A program made the translations under genes and the position numbers. DNA of 64,000 nucleotides from Trichostrongylus colubriformis. Lineage: Eukaryota > Nematoda > Chromadorea > Rhabditida > Trichostrongylidae. Location of the stretch: the NCBI GenBank assembly GCA_963978905.1, contig OZ022260.1:40112259-40176258 (forward strand), in the 5' to 3' direction. The notes under the pieces were generated by a model. That model made no database searches. It had not been told where the DNA came from and saw nothing but the letters and a program-made list of their open reading frames with translations. Below are positions 1 to 13,500 of the stretch, in pieces. Within the stretch, counting starts at the first letter, position 1. Each line of letters begins with the position of its first letter.

Positions 1-1172
1 CTGGTAAAAGCTAGTGCACTCCAAAGCTCTCAATACCGTAAGATCGTAATGATAGGGAGAGGCTTCTCGGTGATCCCCCAGTGCTAAAAAGTAGAGCAAG
101 AAAAGCTAGATAAGTAAAATGCAGAGATCAGGTGTGCGTGTGTGCGGGAGTTGATAGTTGTGGTGGAGGTCGGAGTGGTCGCGGTGGTGGTGGTGGTGAT
201 AGCGGCTGGGAGGACGCAACATTCAACGCTGTAGTTACAACATGTCATCAATCTCACGGGAATGTGAGCACAAAGTGTGACAAAGTGGTGATCTTAGGAT
301 GAGAGAGCACTATTTCCTCGCATATCGGTGATTCACCCCACAATATCAGTACGGATTATTCAGTAATGAAGGACAATGGGTGAAATATTCGAATTGGTCA
401 ATTCCTTCTGGGTTGAGCCACAGATTCCACTTCAACTCAGGATCGTCGTTGCATTTGAAAGGCACATCATCTCATACAATGACCTACGATAACCAGTCAA
501 CGCACAAACCATCTTTAACGTAAGTCCGCAACTTTTTAGTCTCCAAAGTAGTCAGGCACCAGCTCGATCCTGGAGTTATGAACGACGTTTAGCTTCTCTA
601 TTTAGTCCAACCGTCAGACCATTCTTGAATCTCCGGCACCGCTTGTCGTTATGCCGCCTCCACTCTGTAAGAAGGAAAAAACAGAGCCTTCGTCTCCCAC
701 TCATATTTGCTAATTCCATCTCATATTTTTATGTGTGCACTAATGGTTTTAACCATAAGTTTTAGGGTTTACTAACTCAGTGGTAGAGAATGAAAAATGA
801 AAATAATAAAAGGCGTGAAATTCTCCTTGCATATTTGCTAAGGTCATTTCATTGTTAACTCTTCAAAGGAAAACAATCCTTAGCCATTATCGGCATAATT
901 TATTTTATTTATAAACTATTCATATGTGTACTAATTATATTATATTATTAATTACACTACTATTATTATAGACACAACTACATATTGACACTACTTATAC
1001 TTCTATTACAAATTGTCTATCACTGTACTACTTTATTTTATATTTTATTCTATTTTCTACTACAGCCCTATTTATAAACTTTTTAGACTACTATATTATA
1101 TACCATATCTATTAATTTGTACTACAATTATATACCACGGCTGTGGAGCTGCAAACAACTCTTTGCGCCAAA
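1..1172. other. No gene seen; AT-rich from 700
   Basis: Short frames only, no splice-supported coding pattern. From about 890 to 1130 the sequence is very AT-rich with TATTATTA-type runs. Confidence 0.5.
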
Positions 1173-1174
1173 TA

Positions 1175-2073
1175 TTAGGTTGTAAGGAAAGTTTTGGCCG
1201 GTTTTTGAAATTTCAACTTCGAGAGATCATAACTTGGCTCAGAGTGCATCTTTTCTCACAGAATGAGCACCATTAGATTCGCTACACTCTTGGCAACACT
1301 AAGCATACCTACATATCTCAATTTGATAAAAGGCTGATAATTTATGTTGCGCGAAATGAAAAAAAGTCGACTCCAAATCGCCACTCTTTCTAAACACTCT
1401 GCTACTGAAGGAGCTGGCCAGATGTTTTCGGAAGTGGAGCATAGTTAGCGCTAGATCTGATGAATATGATAGACGAGTAAGGGCCTTACCCTGCAACTGC
1501 TTCAATTAGTGGAAGAGGATTTGTGGAAAATGCGCTTGCGCATGACTGCTGTGAGGGGTCCCGCGGCACCCATTTTTTTGGATTTTTCCAAATCAAGGCC
1601 ACTTGAGGTGGTCAACTGAGGTTGATTGTTGAGGGCCAATACTTGTGGATATCCCCTGCAAATATGGACGCTCATCGCCTTCTGCCGTTTTAGTTAAAGC
1701 GATTTGATCAATTGAAAATCCAAGCAGCTCGTTCTCATTTCTGCACTTCTGAAACCAGAGACAATGTGTTCCATCCAGTGCTTCACCCCATCCCCTAACA
1801 ACAATCACATTTGTAGTCACCTTCGCTGGGACTCGGCTAAACAAGAACTCTTAAAGTGAAGTCATCTTAAAAGTGCCATTTTCGCAGCACTTTGAAATTT
1901 CCCTAATAATTCGAAAACCTTGTGGCATTCCAAATAAAACATATATTCTGAAAGAGCATTTTTTTGTCTATCTAACGAGTACCATATGTCAGCTGATTCA
2001 TGTCGACGCGCTCTGATATTTAAATTTATCTTGTGAGCGCGAAAAAGCGGCCAGAACTTTCCTTACAACCTAA
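1175..2073. mobile_element. Mariner-like element, 899 bp
   Basis: Inverted ends TTAGGTTGTAAGGAAAG... and ...CTTTCCTTACAACCTAA, flanked by TA on both sides (1173-1174, 2074-2075). TTAGGTTG ends with TA duplication fit mariner. No complete transposase; a minus-strand frame at 1593-1844 is shared with the copy at 10.5 kb but I do not recognise it. Confidence 0.7.
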
Positions 2074-2075
2074 TA

Positions 2076-3655
2076 CTTACAAATTCGAGGACTTTTAGGG
2101 TCTACTTCTTGAGGTAAAGTTTTGTTCCGTCCCTTCTCTACTGTTACTCTACTACTGATTACAGCATCATGCATATTCCACAGTGACTCCACAATCTGCT
2201 AAAGCTACTTCTGACAGTGTTTTTGAGCTATCAGTCCTCTTGAGAAAATAAACTGTTGCGGAGCTGCTCGGATGCTTGGATGAACAATGGATCACGCTGG
2301 GATTACCTGTAATTTACGCAGTTCAAATTTTTCTATCAGTTACATGAGCCTTTCCTGCATTTGCACCTGAATGAATCGAGTGCGTGGCGAATTCCAGAAA
2401 GCATATACTTATGTTGACATCCTGGTAGCTTCCGCAGTCATATGAGTTAAACGGTGCATTTTTGGACGCCTGTTCATGATGGATATCGAATTCATTCACA
2501 CTCAGTAAGAATAGTGTTTCGAAAAGTCGCTACAACCAGATTCGATTACCGGTTTTCGATCCCTTTGATTTTCTGATAAACCGACTGCTACAACGGCCAA
2601 GAAGAGCCAGAATTTCCATTTCCATTTAATTTTTATATTACTTTTATTTTATTTTATTCTAATTTTTCGCTTTTTGCCCCATCCATGGATGACTTAGGGT
2701 GTTCCGGATTGAGACCGGGCGAGTTGTAACACTATGTGATGTGGTGGTAGTGGTCTGGTGGAAGGTATCGGCGACATAATGATTAGTGGATTCCACGAGG
2801 TAGGATGAGTACGGCCAGGAAGCGATTACACTCACTGACAGATGTTGTGACATGTCCGCCGGTGGTTTGCGGTTACGTCAAGATCACCGTAGTTTGCGTC
2901 AATAGTATGTATGGGTGTTTACTACACATCCCGACATGTATTGACAACAGAGACCTCACATGATAAACAAATAATCAATAAGGTCATTGGAACAGCTGAT
3001 ACAATGGGGCTGGTGCTTGGAACTGGGAACGCATTAAATCTGAGTAATACAAGATATGGATATATTTTCACTCTGCTCAGTATGAAACGAGAAAACTTCG
3101 AAGACGAGCAGTGTACCTTGGGAACATATACATGCATTTAATCGATCTGTTTGTGCATGCGCCATGCATTCGACTTATATTCCATCGTAGAACGTTTTAA
3201 AAGTATATTGTCTTCATGCAGTGGAGTCTGCATGATCTCAGAGTAAGGTTCCCATTCCCATTAATGAACCTGGCTCTTGTATGAGAACAAATGTTTAAGC
3301 AGGAAAAATTTGAGTTAGCCTTCACATTACGTGATATACCATTGTATCCTTGTATAGCACAGATAGTCGCCCATAATTTTAAGCGATCAGTGAAGCTGAA
3401 ATTACATATTCCTTATTACCGAATATGGAGTTCATCTTTATAACCGATGCAAAGCAGCATGAAAATGTCAGTTTGTACACTGATCTTAAGGCGAGCACTT
3501 TTTGAATGCCGCCTGGATTCATCTTTTTAGGAAGATGTAGATGAAAAAATGTCTACTTCAACTTACATTCTTAATGAAATAATTCCTACAAAACGATGAT
3601 TGTAGCTGTAAAATGCCAGCGAGTATCATTCTCTATATATAAAGCAGAAGTTTGG
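2076..3655. other. No gene seen
   Basis: Only short overlapping frames on both strands (for example 2911-3141 and its antisense), without splice logic or family motifs. TA-rich stretch near 2630-2665. Confidence 0.4.
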
Positions 3656-3702
3656 TGTGTTTGTTTGTCTGTCTGTCTGTGTGTGTGTGTGTCTGTCTGT
3701 CC
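3656..3702 (+). repeat. GT/GTCT microsatellite
   Basis: Runs of GTTT, GTCT and GT directly before the 145-bp tandem repeat. Confidence 0.8.
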
Positions 3703-3714
3703 GCTCACCGCATA

Positions 3715-4437
3715 ATATCTCGCGTCGCAGCAAAGCTGGGATCCTGAATTTTCAAGGTAATGTAGGGGTGTTAAGGGGGCATCAATGGTGAGGGGACGGA
3801 AGTGATAGCAACTGATAAGGGCTGATAAGAAGCCGCGAAAGGCGAATGGCGGGAAATTCATATCTCGCGTCGCTGCAAAGCTGGGATCCTGAATTTTCAA
3901 GGTAATGTAGGGGTGTTAAGGGGGCATCAATGGTGAGGGGACGGAAGTGATAGCAACTGATAAGGGCTGATAAGAAGCCGCGAAAGGCGAATGGCGGGAA
4001 ATTCATATCTCGCGTCGCTGCAAAGCTGGGATCCTGAATTTTCAAGGTAATGTAGGGGTGGTAAGGGACATTAATGGTGAAGGAACGGAAGTGATAGCAA
4101 CTGATAAGGGCTGATAAGGAGCCTCGAAAGACGAATGGTGGGAAATTTATATCTCGCGTCGCAGCAAAGCTGGGACTCTGAATTTGTGAAGTGATATACG
4201 GGACGGTAAGGGAACATCAATGGTGAGGGAACGGAAGTGATAGCAACTGATAAGGGCTGATAAGAAGCCGCGAAAGGCGAATGGCGAGAAATTGATATCT
4301 CGCGTCGCAGCAAAGCTGGGACTCTGAATTTGTGAAGTGATATACGGGACGGTAAGGGAACATCAATGGTGAGGGAACGGATGTGATAGCAACTGATAAG
4401 GGCTGATAAGGAGCCTCGAAAGGCGAATGGCGACGCA
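3715..4437 (+). repeat. 145-bp tandem repeat, five copies
   Basis: Units begin ATATCTCGCGTCGC at 3715, 3860, 4005, 4149 and 4295. The first three are nearly identical; the last two share a variant (GTGAAGTGATATACGGGACGG). The reading frames seen across it are by-products of the repeat. Confidence 0.9.
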
Positions 4438-4599
4438 GCTGTGTTGTGATGGGCCGGTAAGGAAAGGAGGCATTACCTAGGGATACGCCGAGGGTACCCA
4501 TGTCACTCCCACAGTCCAGCGTCAACCATTTACAACCTGTCTGTACCACATACACCCCTATCTCATTGTTATGATGTCTCAACTGAACTGCTGTCTGGA

Positions 4600-5640
4600 A
4601 AGGTCGGGCATGTTAGAATTGGGTAGATGCTGACCTAAGAGCACAGAGCACATAAGAATTAAGCCTAGCTCCGCTCACTGTGAGCGGGGCTTGCGCGGAA
4701 ACTGCCGGTGTTCAAATTTAAGTCCACGCTCAGGTTCCAAAAATCAGGCAGGTTAGGAATGGACCTGTAGAGATCGAGCAAGTCAGGGATGGGTTGGGGT
4801 AAGCGAAAATGTACGGAGCACATGAGAGGCAAGCTAAAACCAGAAGTTTGGTGTGTTTGTGTGTATGTGTGTATGTGTCCATTTTTTGTCACATAATCTA
4901 CTCTCAACTCAATTGCAACGTGGAGAGGTCGGGCAAGATGGGAATGAGTAGGGGTTGACCAAAGTGTGCGGAGCTCATTAAGGACTAAGCCTAGCTCCGC
5001 CTACCGTGAGCGGGGCTTGTGCAGATATGGTTCAAAAAATCGGCTAAATCAAGAGTGGGCCTGTAGAGGTAAGGCAAGATAGGATAGCGCAGGGGCAAAC
5101 ACAAGTGTACGGAGCACATAAGTTCTAAGCCTACTTCCGCCCACCATGGGCTGGGCTTGCGCCGAAATCGATGAATAGACGAATTCAGGTCTTCGCTCAA
5201 GTGCTGAAAATCGGGCAAGTTAGGAAAGGTCTGTTGAAGTCGCGCATGTAAGAACTGGGGAGGGACTGACCAAAGTGAAGGGTGCACACAACAAGCAGGT
5301 AAGGCACGGGCCTGTGGAGGTCGGGGAGGTTAGGATTGGGTAGGGGTCATGTGTACGGAGCATATAAGTTTTAAGCTTAGCTCCGCCCACCATGGGCGGG
5401 GTCTGCGCCGAAACCGACGGGTGCTCAAGTTTATAAATTCTCGCTTGGGTTCCGAAAATCGGGAATGTCAGGAATGGGACTGCTCAGGTCGTGCGAGTAG
5501 GAACTGGATAGGGACAGACCAAAATATAGGGAGCTTACAAGAAGTAAATTAGGTACGGGTGTGTGGAGGTCGGGCAGGTTAGGATTGGGTAGGAGTCAAC
5601 CCACCAATCAAAGCCTAGCCCGGCCATAATTGCATCATTG
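4600..5640. repeat. Irregular repeats with CCGCCCACNGTGGGCGG dyads
   Basis: The segment CTAGCTCCGCCCACC...GGCGGGGCTTGCGC followed by GGCAAGTTAGG-type motifs recurs, diverged, near 4668, 4991, 5128 and 5381. A similar dyad lies at about 25.6 kb. Probably decayed transposon ends. Confidence 0.5.
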
Positions 5641-6190
5641 GTACCACACTCACAAATGACTGTTTGTTCTCGGTTACTATTAGGGAGTGGTGTGTTATTA
5701 TCAGGTGTATCTCTCGGCAATCAGTTAAGGTCAATGTTTCTTATAAAACTGATACATGCACGTCCTCTCGAAACTTTTAGTCCTCAAAAGTAAACTACTA
5801 CGGAGCGCCTCAGCGCTCACGATGAGACACCTCCAACTGCTGCCGCTCCGTTTAGCGTGGCCGCCCCTCTGCGATTGTGTCTTACACACTCGGATCAACG
5901 ATGGGAAGGGGGTCTTCTTTCTTGCATTTTTTGACCGTTTCGATCCATCTTCCTTGCTTTGGTACTACTAAGTGCTTCAAATCTATTTTTGTGTTCGGAT
6001 CGAATCCTGCCTTTCCTTAAAGGGGTTTTGCCTTCAGTGGGGAAGGGGTTACAGATGGGTGTGGTGTCTCTTAGTTTCAACCAAAGCCGATGATGGTTGG
6101 AGGTTTGCTCACAATATATACAAGCCGCATATTATCCGTTCCCTGCTGCAATGTGCGCTCCCTATACACAGGGCCTATTCCAGCTGCAAT
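5641..6190. other. No gene seen
   Basis: Short unrelated frames; no repeats or motifs that I can name. Confidence 0.4.
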
Positions 6191-6337
6191 GCGCGCGAAG
6201 CGCGCATGCGAAAGTCGGCTCGCCGCTAGCGCGGCGAGCCGAGAGTCGCTCCTCGCTACAAAGCAGAAAGCCCCAAAGCCACCCTGCCGGGGCGGCGAAG
6301 CCGCCCCTACGAGGATTGGCCGGCGTCAGCCGGCCAA
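6191..6337. repeat. Cluster of four perfect GC-rich hairpins
   Basis: Dyads at 6191-6205 (GCGCGC/GAA loop), 6215-6242 (12-bp arms), 6289-6307 (GGGGCGGC, GAA loop) and 6316-6337 (TTGGCCGGC, 4-base loop). All arms are perfect. The island is much richer in G+C than its surroundings. Confidence 0.85.
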
Positions 6338-7537
6338 CCCGACTGGTAAGCTACAAAACATGCCTGGCGCATCCCTGAGTGGAGGGAGTAACCGGCCTTG
6401 AGCTTCTACATTAGCTTCTTGCCGACCATGCACACCGACCTCAATCACACAACTAAGTAAAAAGTAGAGCCACCGCCCACTTCAAGTCGAAAAGTAAGCG
6501 CAAATAAATTTAAAAATAAATTAAAAAACGACAGTGCAACTATGTGGGGGGGGGGCTAATTTTAAATGTTTGCCACTATTAATTCAACCAGAATAAAAGT
6601 TTTAGGAATTACGTAGCTTTCACTTCACTTTTCAAAATTCCACTTATATAATTCTGCTAAATGACCAATAATCGATCAATAACCACCCATTGAATTGATT
6701 GATTACCGTTTATTATAAGACTTAACACATTAAACTGGATGCAGCACGTCAATGAAAGCAAAACAATTGGTGATGGTTGAATGATAGGGAGTCAATCACT
6801 ACAGGTACGCACCTTTCCAAACATGACCATGTCACTACCACGCCTTTTCATTTCACTTATTACTGTGCGTAATGTTGATTCCTTGTCTATTGTAATAAAC
6901 AGTTGATATTATTGTAAATAGTTAATATTATTGTAAATACTACTACCACTAGCCATTTTTATCGTTGATGTCATTACTCTTGTGATTAATGCTAGCAATA
7001 ATAGCACTATTCACTACTATATTTATAGGAATAGTAGTAGAGGTGTTAAAACTATTTTCTGGCGGTTTCATTTCTTTTGAGATATTTGTCAGATGTTTAC
7101 ATCTTTTTTAAACCTAACCATTTCACTTTTTTCACTCTACTTACCAATTGCTTTCATAAACAGAAAATCAACATCATTAGTACCAATGCTGCCACAACTA
7201 TTGTTGATGTAATTATTATTATGTTATAGTAATAATAACCACTATTACTATATCGCTGTGATTCAAAGGTTTGAAGTGGCACAATAGCCACACTACTGTT
7301 TCTTGATCCGTGAGATTGAGTCGCTTGCAGTGACGTTTCGACCGTCAAAAGTCGCCATGTGGAACAAGATTGTGCATACCAATATCTTCGTCAAGTTGCC
7401 ATTGCAAGACATACGCCATATTGACTTTCAAATGTATTTGTATGGTTTATAGCAATGGCAAGGGCGTGGCTCATCCCAAGGAAATCGATCGATACCCTTA
7501 ATTCTTTTGTGCTTCTTTGCTGTTACGCTAAGTGTTA
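6338..7537. other. No gene seen; 5' flank of the tyrosinase gene
   Basis: AT-rich, with a ten-base G run at about 6544 and TTATTATTG-type runs at 6905-7240. The promoter of the tyrosinase gene should lie here, but no clear TATA box near the start was found. Confidence 0.4.
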
Positions 7538-7551
7538 TTTTCAGTTTTCAG
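7538..7551 (+). promoter_or_regulatory. Candidate spliced-leader acceptor of the tyrosinase gene
   Basis: Two overlapping TTTTCAG motifs end 45 and 38 bp before the chosen ATG at 7589, after a T-rich run. This is the nematode consensus for a 3' splice acceptor. There is no upstream coding exon in frame, so a trans-splice site is a reasonable reading, but a cis acceptor of an untranslated exon is equally possible. Confidence 0.4.
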
Positions 7552-7588
7552 TGAAAGTTCCGCCGTCCACGTTCTACATCTTCACTAC

Positions 7589-10500
7589 ATGTTGCTTATT
7601 CTGTCACTACTTTACTGGATTACGATACTCTCACTCACTACAGTAGTATTATCGATCGATTGCAATGAAGCTCCAACGGAAGCATTGCGTATCGTTTGTC
7701 AGCAACTGCAACGATGGGACGAAAACGCCAGGGTAATCAATTTAATCAATCAATAACCACTTGCAACAATAGGAAAGGAAATATTATCACGTCACTACGG
7801 TTAGCTGTTGTTCATATTCATTCAAGTATAGAATATGTAAATGTTTACGCATTTTTGAAACCAACTGTATTACGGTAATACACCTGAAATGTAGTCTCAG
7901 AACTACGTGAAGAAAATTAATAAATACCTTTTTATTATGCAGTCCCATGAGGCTTGTCTCACCTTACCGTAGCTGCATACTGTAGCGGTGAATGGAAGGT
8001 GAGCGAGTGCGTTTATGATTAAGTTGCTGTTGTTACAGAAGACACCATCGACTTTACTGGCTAAGCCACCAGCAATTGCTGGCCAGCCACAGATGGCAGC
8101 CGATTTCGCTCCAATCGCCAGTAATATGTATCAGTGCATGGATATCCAATGTCTGTGCGTGTTCTTTAGAGGTTTGTTTAGATTTGAATAGAACAAAAAG
8201 TCGTGAAAGGCCCATCATTAGGGCTCAACCTGTAGTGGTAAGGCGAGGCGATTCCCGTCTTTTCCTCCGAGGTTCGCATTATCAAGCTTTTCAAAGGCAA
8301 TCCCAGACACTTCACTCAGCTTTCAGTTTTTTTTACAATTTTCATCCTTTTTATTTTTTTGCCTGTCCCTCACTTTCGGCCAGGCGATCCCTTCTCTGCA
8401 ATCATGGACATTGAGATAGATCAGACCAGGCTACCCTCCTCTCATGAAAGCGATAAAAAATTTTGTGGGAATGGCTTCAGCTAGCACACTTTGCACATAG
8501 CTTCTGATGATGAATCTTGAACTGAAACTCACTTGTTATTTTATTCATTTTGAAAGAGATAATTTGAAATTGGCAATGAATGGTGTGTAGTTGAGTCGTT
8601 TCGATAGAATTATTACATTTTACTACATGCCTCTTACCTCTTAATATTTTTCAGTTCAGTAAGATCATATGCATTTTCATGTGCCATAGCAGTCCTAACC
8701 AGTAATCAAATGCATGGCTCATTGTAAAAAACCGATCAGTACACGTTTTCCAATCGGCATTTCAGGATCGGTTGGAACAGGTTGTACAGTACAGGGTCGC
8801 AATCTAGGTAAAGCGCTTCGAAAGGAATATCGACAACTAAGTGATGAGGAAAGGAATCGTGTACATGGCGCATTCCAAGCTATTAAGAGCAGGTGAGGGG
8901 ATGCAACTACAATTTTTGATAGGAATACGTGGATGTGAGTGCCTAAAGAGCCTGGGAAGAAGTGAATTCGGCAAACTGTGAAATATGAAAGTAGGTGTGC
9001 TCAGCGGTGTAACAGAAGAGAAAGAAGGAGACAAAACGGCGAAAAAAAAACCGGGAAATAGCTAACCGCAAACATCTTTCCCTTCTCTCTCGCACCCCTC
9101 TGCGTCACTAGCAGGGGTAGACTGCAGAAGGGCAGAGAGACTGAGTCAGACGGTAGCGAACGTTATCCCGCATTCGCAGGACGACACGCCGTGCTGCGGG
9201 GTCGTGATAATACCCCATGCTGCGCTCTTTGAGAGCGAGTTTTGCCACAAATCACCTGTGAAGTAAGCTTTTGGCGAACATGTATTCGCAGTTCTCAGTT
9301 TTCCCTTACCCCATATCGCTGCCTTTGACTGGATTAAAGCTTTTTACCTAGTCAACGAGACTGAGGCTTTGGAGATTTCCATGCCATTATCTTTGATTGC
9401 AACTGTGTTGTAGGGATCGACTAAGGATAATAATGAGGCAAATATTTCGAATGGGTATTAATTATTTCAGCGGACGTGGCCAATGTTTTGAATGGATATT
9501 GATCATTTCAGCGGAGAATTTGATCGTCTGGCTACTATTCATGCGCAATTCGCCACCAGTGGTGGTGCACATTCAGGACCGGCCTTTTTGCCATGGCATA
9601 GGGAGTATATAAAAAGGTAGTTTAAGAAAAACCTCTCTTGTAGGAGCTGTAACACATGCAATGAAAAAGTTGGTCAAGGATTAGATAATTTTTAGGGTTG
9701 AAATAGCATTGCGACAGGTGGATCCTGAACTTGCATTGCCTTACTGGGACTCGACACTTGATGAAAATATGCCTGATTCAAAGGATTCGATTTTGTGGAC
9801 CAACGAGTTCATGGGTGAGACGATTGGCGGGAATGTGGTCGGAGGAGCGTTCCGTGAATGGCGAACATTAGAGGTAAGCGATCGATAATTGAACCCTAAG
9901 CAAAATCACATGAATTTCTTAAGTAGTGCTATTAAGGCGACTGTAAGCGAATTTTGCGCATTCACTTACACTGAAAAAAATTCACTGAAATATTGTGAAC
10001 TATTTAACCGCTTATTGCAGCGATGCGTGCGCATGCACGCATCGCGAACAAAAGCTACGTTGCAGATGACATTCATATGATCCATTGATTTGAATAAAAG
10101 TTTGTGGCATCTACAAAATTAGAAGTCAGTGATCGACAATTTGGGAAAAGTAACAGCACTGCATCGATTGCTTTCAATTCAAAATTTATCTCTCTACCAG
10201 TATAATATCAACAAAATTTTACTGCTTTTTTTACAGGGCCGCCCAAAAATTCGTCGTTCCGTAGGAGAAAAAGGAAAGCTGTTTTCAGAGGACGAAATTC
10301 GTTTCATACTCTCTCAAAGGGATATTAGCCAGGTGCTTGCATCTACTGCCCCAAAGCCGGTAGGTATCTCTAATCCAGGTGCTTGCATCTACTGCCCCAA
10401 AGCCGGTAGGTATCTCTAATCAGAAAAAAATTACTAATAATTCTCAGACAAATTCGGGCTCAATTCATTGGTCTCGCGGCATAATATTAGGATGTAAAGA

Positions 10501-13500
10501 AAATTCTGGCTGCTTTTGCGCGTTCACAAGATAAATTCAAATTTTAAACCGCGTCAACATGAATTAAATTACATGCTGTACTCCTTAGATAGACAAAAAG
10601 TTGCTCTTTCTGGATTCATGCTTCTCTTAGAATGCCACAAGGTTTTCGAATCATTAGGAAAAATTTGAAGTACTGCGAAAATGGCACTTTTTGGATGACT
10701 TCACTTCAGGAGTTGTTGTTCAGTCGAGTCGCAGCAAAGGAAACCGCAAATGTGAATACTGCAAGAGGAGGGGGTGAAGCATTGGATGGAACACTTTGTC
10801 CCTGGTTTCAGAAGTGCAGAAATGGGAACCAGTCGCTAGAATTTTCAATTGATCAAATCGCTTAAACTAAAAAGGCAGATAGCGATGAGCGTCCATCCTT
10901 GCAGAGAATATCAGCAAGTATTAGCTCTCAACAAACAAACATAGTTGATCACCTCAAGTAGCCTTGATTTGGAAAAACCCTACTTTCAATTGCTCAGGTT
11001 TACTTGAAACGAGAGACTGCGTGGCTTACCAGATTAACTAGTTATGGACGACTTCTGCATTTTCCAAAAAAATGAAATTTTTCAGGGATGCCCGTTTCCT
11101 CCAAATTTTAACGTTCTCGAATACACTCACGGAAACCCGCATATTTACGTCGGTGGCGACATGTTCGACCAAGCCACTGCGGGCAATGACCCAATATTTT
11201 ACATGCACCACTCGTTTGTCGACTACATTTGGGAAATATATCGGCAAAACCTACAGGTGATTCATCGAATAAAGAAACCCATGTCGGTGCAATCTCAAAT
11301 TGATCCTTGTAGTTCGAGCTTGTCCCTGTGGGATTAAAATGCCCTACTAATTCTACGAGTTGGGCAAGCGCACACTACTGCGCGCGTAATACATGGGCGT
11401 CAGTTGATCGATCGGATTCGCTTTTTCTATGAATTTACCCAGCATCAGTTACCGCATCACATCACGCCTGTTTTGGGCGGGTCCCCGCTCACTTCGAGTA
11501 TGTTCAGAGTGACTTCGACGTAGTCATTTGTACCTATTTTTCCTGGTCTCAAGGCTGCGTTGGAGCCGAGTAATGATTTTTTGTTTTACGGACCGTCTAT
11601 TTGGGGTGCGCTCCTCCCACGGTGCCTAGACCTCTTTCATGAATTGCTGAAACTCATCCATGACTTTCATCTATCTTTTCCTCACGTTAGATCATTTGGA
11701 GCTCAATTAACAATTTTTGGTACGAAAACGAGAAATTCCAGTGCACGCTCCTCCCCCGTGGGCGGATCTCAGCTCGGTCCATATTTGCTCTTTACTTGCA
11801 AACACGAGCGTTTTATACCATTTCCACTTTAAACTGGACACTTTTCAAAACACCTGGGACATTGTTGAAATCGAATCAGACGTTTTTCAAACCACCTGGG
11901 ACATTGTTGAAATCGAACTGGACGTTCTTCAAATGAAAAAAAGACGTCTTTCACATCAACATAGACGTTTTTTCTTTTGTTGTTGTTGATTTTTTTGTTT
12001 ATTTGAGTTTCTTCTTGAACTTCATAGTGTATTCTTAATGCAATATGACGAAAACAAATACCATTTTTCACAAAAAAAGTAAACAGATTTTTAGAACACG
12101 TTCAGTTACTGAAGGATTGCCCTGCCGCAGCAACCGTCATGTTCATCATGTTGACTCGGTCCAATTCATAGTGGCATTTCTTCAGTTTAATCTTCAACTT
12201 TCTTAGGGCGTTGAAAATAGAAGAAACGGCCAACTCGATGTTCACTTCCTTCAGCCGCTCCTGAATCTTCCGCAAGGTATTATCTTCTAAATGTTGCTCC
12301 ACGATCACTTCAATGCGCTGCAGCACTTCCGCTGTGGCACCTTCCTTCCTGTACGCAGTGATGATGTTCCTTGCCGTACTCTCGTTAACACCGGCTGAGC
12401 GGCTTCATGAATTGATCTTCTGCCCACTTGTACAAGCTTGACGAGGATTTCCTTCTGTGCCAAGGTCGTCAGCCTGTAACGTCGCCGCTCACCAGAGATT
12501 GAGCTCTTTCTGCTGCTCATGGATGCTCGTGAAGTAGACTGGACAGTACGCAGTTTTGTCACAACTGAAGGGATTACGAAAGTCAAGCCGCCGTGTTAGT
12601 ATTTCGCGCGCTTGACGTGGCAACTCTTTTTGAGCGGCCATTTATCGACGGGTACTGCCATTTGACACATGTGTTTTGTATTATACGCTTCTCATCAGAA
12701 CATTCAGAAATGCCCATAGGAAGTTGTCCGACTTAAATTGAAAAACATCCATTTTGATTCGAAAAGTGTACTGCGTGATTTGAAAAAAGTTAATGTGGTT
12801 CAAAAATCGTCCCTGGTGATTTGAGAAACGTCAATATTGGTTCGGAAAGTGTCCAGTTCAAAGGGAGGAATATATATAGCAGAGATTCATACAGACTCGA
12901 AAAGACTCACTGCGTTTATGTCGCAAAAGCGCTTCAGGAAACTTGCCCCCTCCCCCGACAGTTCAAGGAATAAGTTCAATGACGCTCCCCTATCGAATTT
13001 TCCAAAATATATTCGGAGTGTTGAAAAGCAACACCGGAATCAATTTTCAATTTTCGTCATCAGTCGCTGGATTGGTCTACATATTGGCTGTAAGAAGTTC
13101 ATTGATTTATTGATTTTTAGAGTCGAGCTGAACGTGAACAGGCCTATCCAATGGATAATGTGTTATGCAGTAGTGAGCACCATTTCGCTGGTGCTTTTAT
13201 GCAACCGTTTCCACCTATGCGAAACGCTGACGGCCTATCAAATAAGTATACAGGTAGTATTACTGTCACTGCTATGATGAATTACACCTATGGAATTTTC
13301 CAGACAACATGTACTCCTATTCTCCTCGGCCGAGCTGTTCCATGGGGAACGATTGTGGATCGAAGCGAGTGACTTTACCGCTGTGGAACAAATCGATTTA
13401 TTTATAATTTCAATTTTTAGATATTTATACTGTGACCGTTCACATGGTCCAGAAAGATGTGCATCGAAAATCAAACCGGGAGGCAGCTGTGTTGGTCTTA

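Noticed and set aside
1593..1844. Conserved protein shared between 1.6 kb and 10.7 kb
   Set aside because: Similarity is explained by two copies of one mariner-like repeat, with frame changes between them.
2911..3141. 76-codon plus frame with overlapping antisense frame
   Set aside because: No splice sites, motif or second copy; mirrored open frames suggest chance.
3715..4437. CRISPR array
   Set aside because: Direct tandem copies of 145 bp without unique spacers, in a eukaryotic context.
3586..4582. Several overlapping 80-120 codon minus-strand frames
   Set aside because: They are translations of the 145-bp tandem repeat and repeat the same peptide.
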